From Triangularia verruculosa (taxonomy: Eukaryota; Ascomycota; Sordariomycetes; Sordariales; Podosporaceae), in assembly GCA_033296885.1 (NCBI GenBank), contig MU864098.1:1-26274 (forward strand): DNA of 26,274 nucleotides. The letters are read 5' to 3'. Numbering within the stretch: position 1 is the stretch's first letter; every line of letters starts with the position of its first letter. The notes under the pieces were generated by a model. The model was not told the origin of the DNA. It saw nothing but the letters and a program-made list of their open reading frames with translations, and did not search any database. Positions 17,194 through 26,274 of this stretch are shown here, piece by piece. The translations under genes and the position numbers were made by a program.

Positions 17194-19025
17194 TTTTATA
17201 CCGTTACGGTTTAACCGATATATATTTATTACGATTAACCTTATTATATACTGTCTAGTTATATCGAATTATTTATTTAAATATTACTTTTAACCGAGTA
17301 TTAAATAATAATATGGGGTGTAAACTTCGTTAATTCGTTAGTTATTTAAGGGAAAAGGGCTAGGTATTATAGCCTCTTTTGACTGGGTGGTTAAGGTCTT
17401 ATTACTAAGATATTAATTCCTTAATAGTAGGCCTCTTACTATCTAATTTAATACCTGATAACCCTAATACCCCTGCTCTATTAATTATATAATACCCTTG
17501 AATTTACCGCCTTAATTGTCCTGATAATTTAATAAGGAGGGTTAGAGATAAATCTATATTAAGAGTAGTTCTGGGCCGAAAAGAGAAAGTAATGATAATA
17601 ATTAACTAGCTTTTTATAACGGGAAGGTTAAACGAATACCGGCTTGCGAAGGAATTAAAAAAGGAAAACTAGAATTTACCGTAGGGATAAGCTATAAAAG
17701 AAAATGCCTATTAATGCCTACGGCGCTGCAGCGCGAAAATTCCGAGGTTTTAGGACCCGGGAAGAGTCTTAGCTAGTTTATAAGAGGTAGATTTACTTTA
17801 GGAGGAAAGGGGTAGACTCTGTAATTAAGTATATAAAAATTTTCTAAAGTAATATTGTTCTAGGAAAAATATAAGCTCCTTTATTATTAAACTAGGTAGA
17901 AGAGATTCGGATAAGTAGATTATAAAAGAGATATAAAGTTAGCTGCTATCTTTATGCACTGGTCTATCGGTTCTCTTTTAATTAGTTAGTTATATAGATT
18001 ATCTCTTTTCGTAATACCTTTGATTAGCCTATCTACTATATTTACGTCTATCTATATTTATAGTCGTAATATAATAGGATTATAGGTTAGTAGTATTAGA
18101 TAATGAGTTATACGCTCCTTAATATCCTTATATTACAGCGGATATACTTTAAAAAAAGAAGAGAATCTACGAGAGAAATAACTTTAAGAATCTAGAAGTA
18201 TAGTTTTATCTATAATTGTTTATAGATTTATTATATATTATTATTAAAAGCTATTTATAATTTTAATAGAGGTAGCGATTCCCTATATTTATTACCTAAG
18301 TTAAAATGTAGAAGCTGTTTTTGGCTTTAATAAAGGTAAATTATCGCTACTTATATAGATAAAATAAAAGAAGCCGTTTCTGGCTTTAGTAGAGGTTAAG
18401 ATTTTATATTATAATCTTAGCGTTACCTTCGGCTTAATAGTTTGCGTTGTAATTATATAGAAGTTATTTTTGGCTCTATAGAGGGCAGAAGTTCCTTTTT
18501 ATAATATTTATCTGGCTATATTTTAAAAATCGCTCTACTTTAAAAAATGGCTCTTAGAATTAAATAAACCTACTTAAAAGGTAGCATTCGATGGTTGGCG
18601 GCTCCGTAAGGCGAGTATAAACTAGCGTAAAAATGTAATTATATTTAATCAAGTTAGAAACTATCTAAAGTTTCGGTGAACCGGGATATAAGAATAATAT
18701 TTAAAGGGAGATGATTTACCTAATTTAGACGAATTTAGAAACTGATCTTAGTATAAATATACTACGCTGCTTTTAACTTTAATAAAGGTAGGGGTTATCT
18801 ATTATAATCCCTCCCTACTTAACCGAATGGTTTACACTTTAGAAATAGCTTTAGAATAACCTAGTATTACGTAAATTTACTTATTATTTACCCTACTTAG
18901 GGCCTTTCTCACTATACTCAGGGCTTCTCTACTTCCGCTTAGGTTAAAGCGGTAAGTACTTAAGTCTAAAAACGGAAATAGAAACTGTTAATATCGGGAT
19001 TTTGATATTGTTTGTAACTCTGATG
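17194..19025. other. RIP-type AT-rich DNA with degenerate short repeats
   Basis: No coding motif is legible. Between 18247 and 18800 a unit resembling GAAGCYGTTTYTGGCTTTA, followed by RTARAGGT, recurs about five times at uneven spacing (near 18247, 18309, 18369, 18464 and 18771). That is a decayed tandem or dispersed repeat. Elsewhere I see nothing. Confidence 0.4.
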
Positions 19026-19110
19026 TGTGACGATCCCCTGTCCAGAACCTTTGAAAGGGATACCAGTTGAAGGCGAACTTCTAGATAATGGATCGGTGTA
19101 ACTAAATAGT
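19026..19110. other. Less mutated patch starting TGTGACG (possible LTR end)
   Basis: From 19026 the sequence TGTGACGATCCCCTGTCC is not TA-enriched, unlike its surroundings. TGTGACG is a common LTR terminus in fungal Gypsy elements. If so, this would be the outer end of the 3' LTR of the minus-strand chromovirus. The partner LTR is outside the window, so this cannot be confirmed. Confidence 0.25.
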
Positions 19111-19221
19111 ATATAATAAGATGTCTCAATATAAATATAAAATACCGTAAATATAAGCTGTAATTATATACTGCGGAACTATCTACGAGCTATCTAGTTC
19201 CTCCGTATATATATACTATTG

Positions 19222-19320
19222 GATTACCTAGATTACGTTTCCCAAAGGTGATCCGGATTACCTTTCCTTCCTATAGCTTACCAGGCTTACCGTAAGCCTG
19301 CCGGGATCACCGTAATCCCG
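19222..19320. repeat. Cluster of short palindromes
   Basis: Two perfect-arm palindromes of 19 nt stand one base apart: CAGGCTTACCGTAAGCCTG (19282-19300) and CGGGATCACCGTAATCCCG (19302-19320). An 18-nt near-palindrome, AGGTGATCCGGATTACCT, is at 19246-19263. A related half, GGATTACCTAGATTACG, is at 19222-19237. All share GGATYAC/GTAATCC-like halves, as if one unit had been multiplied. The arms remain paired despite RIP around them. Confidence 0.75.
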
Positions 19321-19663
19321 TCGCTCCACTTTTAATTAGTCTATAATAATTAGTTAGGAGCGTCCCGCGCCTTATACGTTAGTTCTTTATTAACGATTAT
19401 AATACGATGCCTTTCCTTCTAAGTCGACGTCCCGACGACCTTAATTTACTTTATTTTCCTTAATTATTCTTCCCTCTTTCTTCTTTCGTAAGTCTCCCTT
19501 ACTCCCTTAGACTACTCCTTACGTTTTTACTATATCTAATTATATCTTTAAAGCTTTTAGCTCGAAATCCTCCTAGCGTACTACTTTAATTATTATTATA
19601 CTTTAGTTCGGATACGAAACTATACTGTACTTTTTTTATTTTTCTAAGGGCTTATTATATAAG

Positions 19664-20205
19664 ATGGCCGAGCGTTCTTCTCGCTATGGTAAATACGTTC
19701 ATCGCGGGCGTACTTACGATAGCTTTGGTATTCCGGTTTTAGTGCGTAAGTGTATATACGGGTTCCTCTCTTCCTATCGTTTGTTTAATCCTGGTTTAGT
19801 AGATTGTATTATAGCCGAGTCCTAACGTTTAGTTCGCGAGGAGGAACTCGTAGAAGAGCGCTTTTAACGTAGTTAGCGTAAAATCGAGCGTATTTAGCGC
19901 GAAGTTTAAGAGGCTCTTATTATATTATCCTAACTCCGGCGTTAATGTTAGTATTTATTAATGCGGGGTAGCGAAATAGTCCGCCGAGGGTTTACTTTAC
20001 TAAACGAGTTTAAGGAGATTAATCGTTATAAATTGGAGGCCGTTATTAATGCCTAGGCTTATAGCGCCCTAAATACTATTAATTAGAACACTATACTAAG
20101 TAATACCCCTCCATTCGACCCTTTCCTAGTTACCTAAGTATAGGTCGCTCTTACTTTTTCTAGCGGAAGTCCTTTAGTTTTTTAAAGTAATTAAGGTTTA
20201 TAGGG
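19664..20205 (+). pseudogene. RIP-degraded coiled-coil ORF of a repeated family
   Basis: From ATG 19664 the plus frame reads MAERSSRYGKYVHRGRTYDS, then FLSSYRLFNPGLVD. A charged helical stretch follows (REEELVEERF, with stops at expected Gln codons), then MRGSEIVRRGFTLLNEF, then a Pro/Ser-rich end near 20200. There are about ten stops, nearly all TAG/TAA where CAG/CAA fits. Overall this is a small basic N-terminus plus a coiled coil. I recall similar orphan proteins as high-copy hypothetical proteins in fungal genomes but cannot name a function. It lies on the strand opposite the chromovirus Pol, between the palindromes and the tRNA relic, so it may be an accessory ORF of a mobile element. 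Confidence 0.5.
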
Positions 20206-20236
20206 TTAATTATAATTAGGTCTTTAAATATGTATT

Positions 20237-20307
20237 AACTTTATAGTATAGTATATAGTACGTTGACTATTATATCGGAGGTATAAGTTCGATTCCCGTT
20301 GAAGTTC
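20237..20307 (+). tRNA. RIP-mutated tRNA relic, isoacceptor not assignable
   Basis: The 71 nt fold as a cloverleaf if C-to-T and G-to-A changes are allowed. The acceptor stem is AACTTTA/TGAAGTT (one G-T pair). The D-stem is GTAT/GTAC. The anticodon stem is TTGAC/ATCGG (pre-RIP CCGAC/GTCGG would pair fully), and the T arm is ATAAG-TTCGATT-CCCGT (pre-RIP ACGGG). The B box GTTCGATTCCC is intact. The anticodon loop has six bases instead of seven, so the isoacceptor cannot be read. It is surely non-functional. It sits just beyond the chromovirus stop codon. Confidence 0.55.
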
Positions 20308-20379
20308 TTTAATATCTAGATTTATAGGTATTACCTGTAATTTAAGTATTGAATTTTTTATTGTTTAGTTTAGCCTAGG

Positions 20380-20562
20380 TCGGTTTAGATATCGCCGATA
20401 GAATTTTTTTAATTTATTTAAATAACTTAGATTTATTACTGGTTTTTATAAATTATTTATAACCGGATAACCTAATTACTCTACTAGGTATTTTAATTAA
20501 CTTTTATTAATCCGTAAATTTAGTACTTCTTTTATATTATACTCTTCTTCTTCGTCCTCCGC
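20380..20562 (-). pseudogene. Chromodomain at the integrase C-terminus
   Basis: The minus reading is EDEEEEYNIKEVLNLR, then LKYLVE.LGYPVINNL.KP, ending KFYRRYLNRPRLN. This matches the chromodomain frame YEVEEIL......YLVRWKGYP...NSWEP.....FH...P. The two Trp codons of that frame are lost (stops). In intact elements it targets integration to marked heterochromatin. Confidence 0.85.
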
Positions 20563-21284
20563 TATTTCCTAAATATTAGCTTTATTTATTTGTAGTACGG
20601 ATTTTAAAAGTAAAATATAAAAAGTATATAACTGTAGATATATTATATTAGGTAGCTTTAACTTATATACCGTCTCCGATATCTTCCTTTTAATTTTAAA
20701 CGGGCCTACTCTTTTATAGTTTAGCTTTTTATTAAGTTTTTTAGTACGTAAATTACGTATGGAAAGGAATACTATATTCTTCCTCTTAAGGCGAGGTCCT
20801 TTAAGTTTTTTAGAGTTATAGTATTTCCGTATCCTTTCCTTTATAAACTTTAGTTCTTTCTTAAGTTTTTTGTAGAGTATATATAATTTACTTACTTTAA
20901 TTGTAGTCCTAAGTACCTTTATCTTAGATCTTTAGCGTAAGTCTACCTTATATTTATAGTTTGCGAAGAAAGACATAACTTTCGTCGTTTTTATTAGTGA
21001 TATATTATATATTAACTATGCCGTAGGTAATAGTTTAATTTAGTCGTTTTGCTCGAAATTAATGTAATTCCGTAGGTATTATTTTACGATTTAGTTAAGC
21101 TGCTCCGTTTAGCCATTTATCTAAGGGTAATAGGCCGAAGATACTTTATTTTTTACCTTTAACTTTATTATTAATATTCTTTAAAACTTCGATACGAACT
21201 TAATATCGCGGTTCGTAATAAACTCTTTTAGTTATATATATATTAATATAATATATTATAATACTATATCCGTTAATTATTTTG

Positions 21285-21364
21285 CCGATTAGGTCTTTTT
21301 ATAAAGTAAAAAGTATACCTATTTAGTAAGCCTGTCGATTATTGTTAATATATTGTCGTACTTA
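21285..21364 (-). pseudogene. Integrase core segment
   Basis: KYDNILTIIDRLTK followed by VYFLLYKKT matches the Gypsy integrase core pattern (DSILVVVDRLSKM.HFIP). The surrounding minus-strand sequence, to about 20700 and 21700, carries further integrase reading with stops. Confidence 0.8.
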
Positions 21365-21979
21365 ATGCCGGTTGCTATATCTTTAGATTTTAGTAATTTA
21401 GTAATAAAGTTTATCGTAATTAAACTCTATAACCGTTCGGCTATTAATAATAGTTTTAGAAATTTATAAGGTTTATACTTCGTAATCCTGGTTCTCTTGT
21501 ATGTATGGTATAATTGGATGGCTTCCTTAACGTCGTTTTTGATCCTTAGTTAATTAAAGTACTACTTAACTTTTTCTATAATTTTAGTAATACCTATATA
21601 TCCTTTAAACTTCGATCCGTAGATTTTTATTATTAGTGCCTTTCTGGTACTTAGCTTTACGTAGGCCCGGTTCTTATACTATAGTCGTCCTTAACTATCC
21701 TTCTGGATGCTTTACGGCTCTAGCTTTTTCTATTAGTATTGCTTTGTAATATCGTTGTTTAATTTCCTTTAGTATTTGTTAGAAGTAGATTATTTATAAT
21801 ATACTGTATAATACTTAGCCTATTATTATAGCGGGTACTTTAGTATACCTTTTATTATCTCCTATAATAAAGGTAGTAACTCTTTTACTACCTTTTTTTC
21901 GTAATAGTCCGCTCTTTTACTTAGAACGTCCGCTTTTACGTTTTCGGATCTTTTTTTATAGTAGATTTAAAAGTTAAAT

Positions 21980-22330
21980 TCCGATAAGAACTTTAATTAT
22001 TTATTTTACTTTGCGTTAAATACCTTTGTGGTAGTAAAATACTTTAAGTTTTTATAGTCTGTATAGACTTATATTTTGTAGTTAATACCGCTAAGGTATA
22101 GTCTTTACTCTTCGAAAACCTTAATAATAGCGAGTAACTCTTTATTATAGATGGGGTAGTTTTTACGTAGTCCTTTTAACTTTTTCGAAAAGAATATTAT
22201 TAAGTATAGTTTCCTATTTTTATTTTATTATCCTAGTTACCCTCCGATAGCGTAGTCGGAAATATTTATCTCGACTTCGAAAGGTCGGTTTAAGTCGGGA
22301 AGTTTAAGTACTAGGTCCGCTGTAATAATA
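21980..22330 (-). pseudogene. RNase H domain
   Basis: The minus reading contains NYPIYNKELLAIIKVFEE, a broken Trp codon, RLYLSG, and later TDYKNLKYFTT. It matches Gypsy RNase H (YDKELLAI...EEWR.YL, TDHKNLEYFTT), with the His of TDHKNL changed to Tyr. Confidence 0.88.
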
Positions 22331-22606
22331 TCTTTAATAACTTAGAAAGTTTATTTTTACTTTTTTCCTTATTTAAACTCGGCGTTCTTTTTAGTTAGGT
22401 TGTTTAATAGTTTTATTATAGCGCTGTAGTTCCGTATAAATATCCGATAAAAGTTTATAAATTTTAGAAATTCTCGAACTTTAGTTTTTAATTATTTTAC
22501 CGTTTTTACTTATAGTCTTAGTTAGTCCTTAATTATTATTACTTTCTTTAGCTCTATCCGTACTTCTCTTAGTAAGATTAGGTACCTTAGATAGACTGTC
22601 ATTTAT

Positions 22607-22611
22607 ATATA
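22607..22611. repeat. Target-site duplication ATATA, left
   Basis: It directly precedes the LTR and is matched exactly by 23177-23181. Confidence 0.8.
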
Positions 22612-23176
22612 TGTTTGCTGCGTTGCCCTATAGGTCTGTAATACAGAGCCTACAGGGGAGCTACAGTGAACTATGCGCTGTAGCAGTGCGTAGCGGAAGC
22701 AGAAGAAAGGGGTACGACAGCAGTGCTGAAGGAAGCAAGACCACTATAGTATAGTGGGCAAGGCGTTACAGTACAGAGGCTTTGAGTGCTTGTACTTAGT
22801 CTAATACAGAGGCTTTGAGTGCATGTATATTATTGACTTGTGCTACTTGCTTATGCTTGCTTGCTTACTACATACAGGATTGAGAGGAGAGGAGAGGTCT
22901 ACTTATACAAGTGTGCTGGTCTTCCAGCAGGTTCTACAGGGCACTGGGCCCCTATAGGGTAGCAGGGTGCCCTGTGGAACTACTAAGCTATAGAGGGTAT
23001 AGCTTAGTTCTACGGGCTTCGATTCCCTTCGATAGCTGACAAATCCTTGGGAGCCGAGCCCTTTGGTAGGTCTTGGGTTACGCTAGACCTATAATAGTAT
23101 AGTGCTAAGGTTAGGCTTGGCTGGCACCTCAACACCTGGGTCTTACCCGGCACCTATTATGTGCCACACGTTAACA
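22612..23176 (+). mobile_element. Solo LTR, 565 bp, complete
   Basis: It starts TGTTTGCTGCG and ends ACGTTAACA, with TGTT/AACA inverted tips and TG...CA termini. The 5-bp duplication ATATA on both sides marks a retroviral-type insertion. It is GC-normal and not RIP-mutated within a fully RIP-mutated RT gene, so it is younger than the mutation of its host. It has an internal direct repeat (TACAGAGGCTTTGAGTGC at about 22771-22788 and again from 22805). No internal coding region is present. Its first 191 bp match 1-191 (minus). Confidence 0.93.
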
Positions 23177-23181
23177 ATATA
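23177..23181. repeat. Target-site duplication ATATA, right
   Basis: Follows the CA end of the LTR at 23176. Confidence 0.8.
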
Positions 23182-23900
23182 GAACTTGCTTTTATCTTTA
23201 TTAACCGATAATCCGGTTTTATATAGTATGTTAAGAATTTCTTTAACGTATTATTTATATTCTTCTAAAGTATATAAGTAGATAAGAACGTCGTCGAGGT
23301 AATAAATTACTATTTTATCGAGATATTAGCGAATTGTATAATTAACGAGGGTTTAGAAAGTTATTAGTATATTTATAAGCCTAAACGGTATAATGAAATA
23401 CTCGAAGTACCTGTAAAGTATACGAAAAGCCGTCTTTTATTTGTTTTCCTTTTTAATTCGTATATATACGTATCTAATTAGTATATTAAGTTTAGTAAAC
23501 TATTATACCTTTAATAGTTAATTCCGTAGTCGCGAAATTAATAATAGTAGGTAATTGTTTTTTATTATCTTTTACTTTAGCTATTAATAATTTATATATA
23601 ATCGTAGATTCCTATCCTTCTTCGGTACGAAGAAAATGGGATATTTAGCCGGCGATATAGATATTTTAATATATTCCCTTTTAATATTTTCGTCTAAATA
23701 CTTCTGTAACTCTTCGCTCTACTTATCGTTAGTATAATAAACTTAGAAAAACTTAAGCTTTACTCCTTTTTTAAGTTTAATTTTATAGTCCTATAGTCAT
23801 TTCTTTAATAGATCTTAAAGGTATTTTACCGTAAATATTAAGTACCTTTAGTATTTTACTGGTACTTCCTTTTTATCGCCTTTTTTTATATTATTATAAT
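23177..23900 (-). pseudogene. Reverse transcriptase, main part
   Basis: IVIYYLDDVLIY is read at about 23317-23282, with both catalytic Asp intact. The downstream EILNILYKTGLSVNKDKSKF matches the region following the RT active site. The domain is interrupted directly after this by the LTR at 22612-23176, and resumes at 22611 with a sequence like FLKFINFYRIFIRN. Confidence 0.9.
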
Positions 23901-26179
23901 AGGTATATTTGTCCTTTATTACTATTGTAATTTCTATTAACGTAATTATTTTTATTAACCTTATTTCTTCGATTTTACTGCTTTTATCGATTAAGTATAT
24001 TAATATTTTTCGTATCTTTTATAATAGTGCCGTAAAAGGTACTTATTTTATACTTTATTTTTACCGTACCCTTAATTTTCTATCATTAATTAAATACTTC
24101 CGATATACTTTCGGTCGTAAGTAACTACTATCTTTTTAATCGATATTTAAGTTATAATCCTCGTACTATGGTTACCCTAAGATTATATCTTTCTTTAGCC
24201 CTATATTTACGATATTGAAAATTACTTTTATTATTTTTCTTAATATAGTAATATTTAATAGTAGCGTCTCTTTACCTACTAATTATATAGGGAATGGTCC
24301 TTTTATAATAACCTTTTCCTCTTTCTTTTTTTATAGAACCCGGGCTTATTATATAATTCTTAGTAAAATTAAATCCGTTTCGGCTCTACTATCTACGAAT
24401 ATTTATACTTAAAAACCCTTTTAATGCGTAACTATTTATAATCTCTTATTTTTTATACCCCTCCTTTATACCGTAGTAATCTCGCTAATATATAGTTCGT
24501 AGTTCTTTAGAGGTTTACGGCCTTTGCGAAAGGCCGTAGCCCTTTTCCCGATTATTATTGTACTTTTAAAGCGTCTTCCTATATTAAACTATTTAGTAGC
24601 TCGAAATCGGTTAACTATTATCGTTAGATTTCCTTTTATTTCCTATCTTTTATATTTCGTCGAACTTTTTTCCGGTTATATATTCTTCGTTCTTTGGCCG
24701 TTATTTTAGCTTCGGTTTCGGCTTAAGTGTTGTAGTATTTTTTAACTTTTATCTGTAAATGGAACGCGTAATTTAGGCTTTTATAATATATTAAGCTATA
24801 TTCTTTTAATTCGGCTGTATTTTCTTCTTAGTTTATTATATATTTTAGGTAAACCTTTATATTTTTAAGTATAACCTGTATAATTTAAAGATCCTCTTTT
24901 AGTTTAACTAAGTTTTATAGCTTCTATAAAAAGTAGTCGTTTAGTTTTTCGTTCGGAATTCCTTATTTTACGAATATCCTTAGTACTAGTGTTAGTTTTC
25001 CTTTTTGAGTAATCTTCTTAATCGGCTAGTACCTGTTAAGGGTCTTTAATTAATAGTATTCTGTGTATTTATAAGCAATGTATTAGAACTATAGTATTCT
25101 TTTATATTTTAGGTATATTAGGTAAACCTATAGCGTGTCTCTTTTATAAGGAGTGTATTATCTGTATACTAGGGCCTTTCTTAATATTATCGAGAGTCCT
25201 ACGCTAATCCCTGGGCGTAACGCTTAAAACGCGTTTTAAGTTTCTTTATTTTCGTTAAATTATATATAGTTTATTACGAATTCTTCCTCCGGAATAATCT
25301 ATCGTTTATTACTTTACCGGAGCTATATAAATAGTTAATTATTAGCCATAATTTACGTTATTTTACCTTTAAAGTCGTAGTAGTATTACTTAATCGCTTT
25401 TTATTAGTTCCAAAGCTTTTTTAATTTCTCTTCGAACTTTTATACTCGTTCTTCTACTTATTATAAAGTCCTTTCCGTAGTAAAAACCTGTCTTAGTTGT
25501 TATAGGATTTTTTTAGAGGGTCCCGGAGCTATACTTTCTTTTAGCTTTAAGGCTCCTTTAACCGGTAGTTCTTATTTTATAATGCGGTCTTTCCTTTCGG
25601 AATCGATTATTAGTTCTCTTTCTTAAGTTTCGTACTTAAAATCGCTATCGATATAATTATTTACCGAGTCCTGGAAATCCTCGCCGACGTACTTAACGCT
25701 AAAGATCTTAATTATCCGTAGTATCTTAACGATTATTACCGTCTCTTTTTCCTTCTAATTAAGCTATTTAGGTACCCGGTAGTCTTTTTTAAAATAGCCT
25801 ATCTTCCTATAGTTAAAGTATTTAACGTCGTTTTTCTCTTTAAACCGTCTTTATACTATATCCACCTTTATAGGCCCTACGTAAGTAATCCCTAAGACGT
25901 AAGTCTTATAAGGCTTTCTTTTCCTCTTATTATTAGGGTAATAAGGTCTTTACATACGCGTACCCTTACGCTCCTTACGGCGCTAGTATTACCGATTATC
26001 GATATAGACCGTTATTACGATATATTCGTCGATAGTCTCCGGTCGCTTTTATCGGTATAGTTTATCTTTAACTTTTTCCTTAAGTCCGTTATAAAATAAC
26101 TATATTAATCCTTCGTTATTAATCTCACTGTATAATACGTTTATCCTAAATACTATAGTATAATCAGCAGTAGACTTAG
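23182..26179. other. Chromovirus 5' half: Gag, linker and protease region
   Basis: Between RT (to about 23900) and the Gag knuckle (25770), the minus-strand sequence is continuous RIP-mutated DNA of the length expected for protease and the N-terminal part of Pol. I could not read a clear protease D(S/T)G motif. The plus-strand open frames here are short and AT-driven and are not genes. Confidence 0.6.
25770..25835 (-). pseudogene. Gag zinc knuckle with all ligands lost
   Basis: The minus reading is YFNYRKIGYFKKDYRVPK. The spacing X2-X4-X4 is that of a CCHC knuckle (CFNCGKIGHFKRDC type), but all four zinc ligands read Tyr. This is as expected if TGC/TGT became TAC/TAT and CAC/CAT became TAC/TAT by RIP. 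Confidence 0.88.
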
Positions 26180-26274
26180 TGTTGAAATACAGCATTTGTT
26201 TGTGGATTTTACAGTGTGTTTAAGCCCTATGGAATACAGGGCTTCAATGGCTTAGAAAATTCAACAGTGCTCAC
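26180..26274 (+). mobile_element. Unmutated insertion in Gag, 5' end shared with 13109
   Basis: At 26180 the RIP-type Gag sequence changes abruptly to TGTTGAAATACAGCATTTG. The first 40 or so bases match 13109-13150 with a few transitions; after that the two diverge. The pattern suggests related LTR families or one LTR with a variable interior. A second CTTAG (26251-26255) repeats the 5 bp before the insertion (26175-26179), so a 71-bp insertion is possible, but the window ends too soon to decide. Confidence 0.5.

Larger units (their letters stand above)
20365..26179 (-). mobile_element. RIP-degraded Ty3/Gypsy chromovirus (Gag-Pol)
   Basis: Minus-strand order from the right is Gag with zinc knuckle (about 26179-25770), protease region (not clearly legible), RT with YLDD (23290-23301), RNase H (about 22330-21980), integrase (about 21700-20700) and chromodomain (20562-20380), with a stop at 20365-20367. 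This is the canonical chromovirus order. Stops at CAG/CAA/TGG positions are frequent throughout. It is interrupted by an LTR at 22612-23176, and its Gag N-terminus is cut off at 26180 by another insertion. Neither LTR of this element can be defined within the window. Confidence 0.92.

Noticed and set aside
18944..19129. Minus-strand 61-codon frame
   Set aside because: It has no motif, and it overlaps the less mutated TGTGACG patch, which looks like a repeat end rather than coding DNA.
23909..24709. Three plus-strand open frames, hydrophobic and Ile/Phe-rich
   Set aside because: These are AT-rich shadows opposite the chromovirus Pol. The hydrophobic look comes from T-rich codons, not from membrane proteins.
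13109..26274. 13109 and 26180 as the two LTRs of one 13-kb retrotransposon
   Set aside because: The right copy interrupts Gag of a minus-strand chromovirus, and the two copies match only over 40 bp. They are better read as separate insertions.

Overview
The window looks like a filamentous ascomycete genome (Pezizomycotina). It has short GT-AG introns, HET- and TPR-type genes, a fungal amidoligase, and transposons carrying the signature of repeat-induced point mutation (RIP): strong C-to-T and G-to-A change, TA-rich sequence, and CAG/CAA codons turned into stops. The genus cannot be assigned from the sequence alone.

Layout. (1) 1-1320: the edge of an unmutated LTR (1-191, minus) sits against a RIP-degraded Tad1-type LINE ORF1 (192-1320, minus) with three recognisable zinc knuckles. 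(2) 1321-11040: a gene island of normal base composition. It holds a TPR fragment, a small hypothetical gene, a 442-bp inverted-repeat element with a tRNA-like core, a two-exon amidoligase gene, a single-pass membrane protein, a 175-residue hypothetical protein, a HET protein without its HET domain, and a degraded TPR gene with introns. (3) 11238-13098: a complete 1,861-bp Fot1/pogo transposon with TA duplications, whose transposase frame is free of net indels but is killed by RIP-type stops and a catalytic Asp-to-Asn change. (4) 13109-about 13898: an LTR-like element with a TATA box and two kinds of tandem repeat. (5) 13900-20310: AT-rich, RIP-mutated DNA containing a dead 'ipa protein' family gene, a row of palindromes, a dead coiled-coil ORF and a tRNA relic. 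(6) 20365-26179: a RIP-mutated Ty3/Gypsy chromovirus on the minus strand (Gag knuckle, RT, RNase H, integrase, chromodomain). A young 565-bp LTR (22612-23176, 5-bp target duplication ATATA) is inserted in its RT. From 26180 the chromovirus is cut by another unmutated sequence that shares its first 40 bp with the element at 13109.

The live genes probably number three or four: the amidoligase, the membrane protein, the 175-residue protein and perhaps the 202-residue protein. The HET and TPR relics are typical of fungal self/non-self recognition repertoires at the edges of repeat-rich compartments. The clearest biological story is layered: old elements and duplicated host sequence were destroyed by RIP, and younger LTRs later landed in them without being mutated. 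I found no convincing new multi-gene system. The items most worth checking are the amidoligase neighbourhood, the RIP mosaic inside the Fot1 element, the RIP-killed ipa gene and tRNA, and the palindrome cluster.
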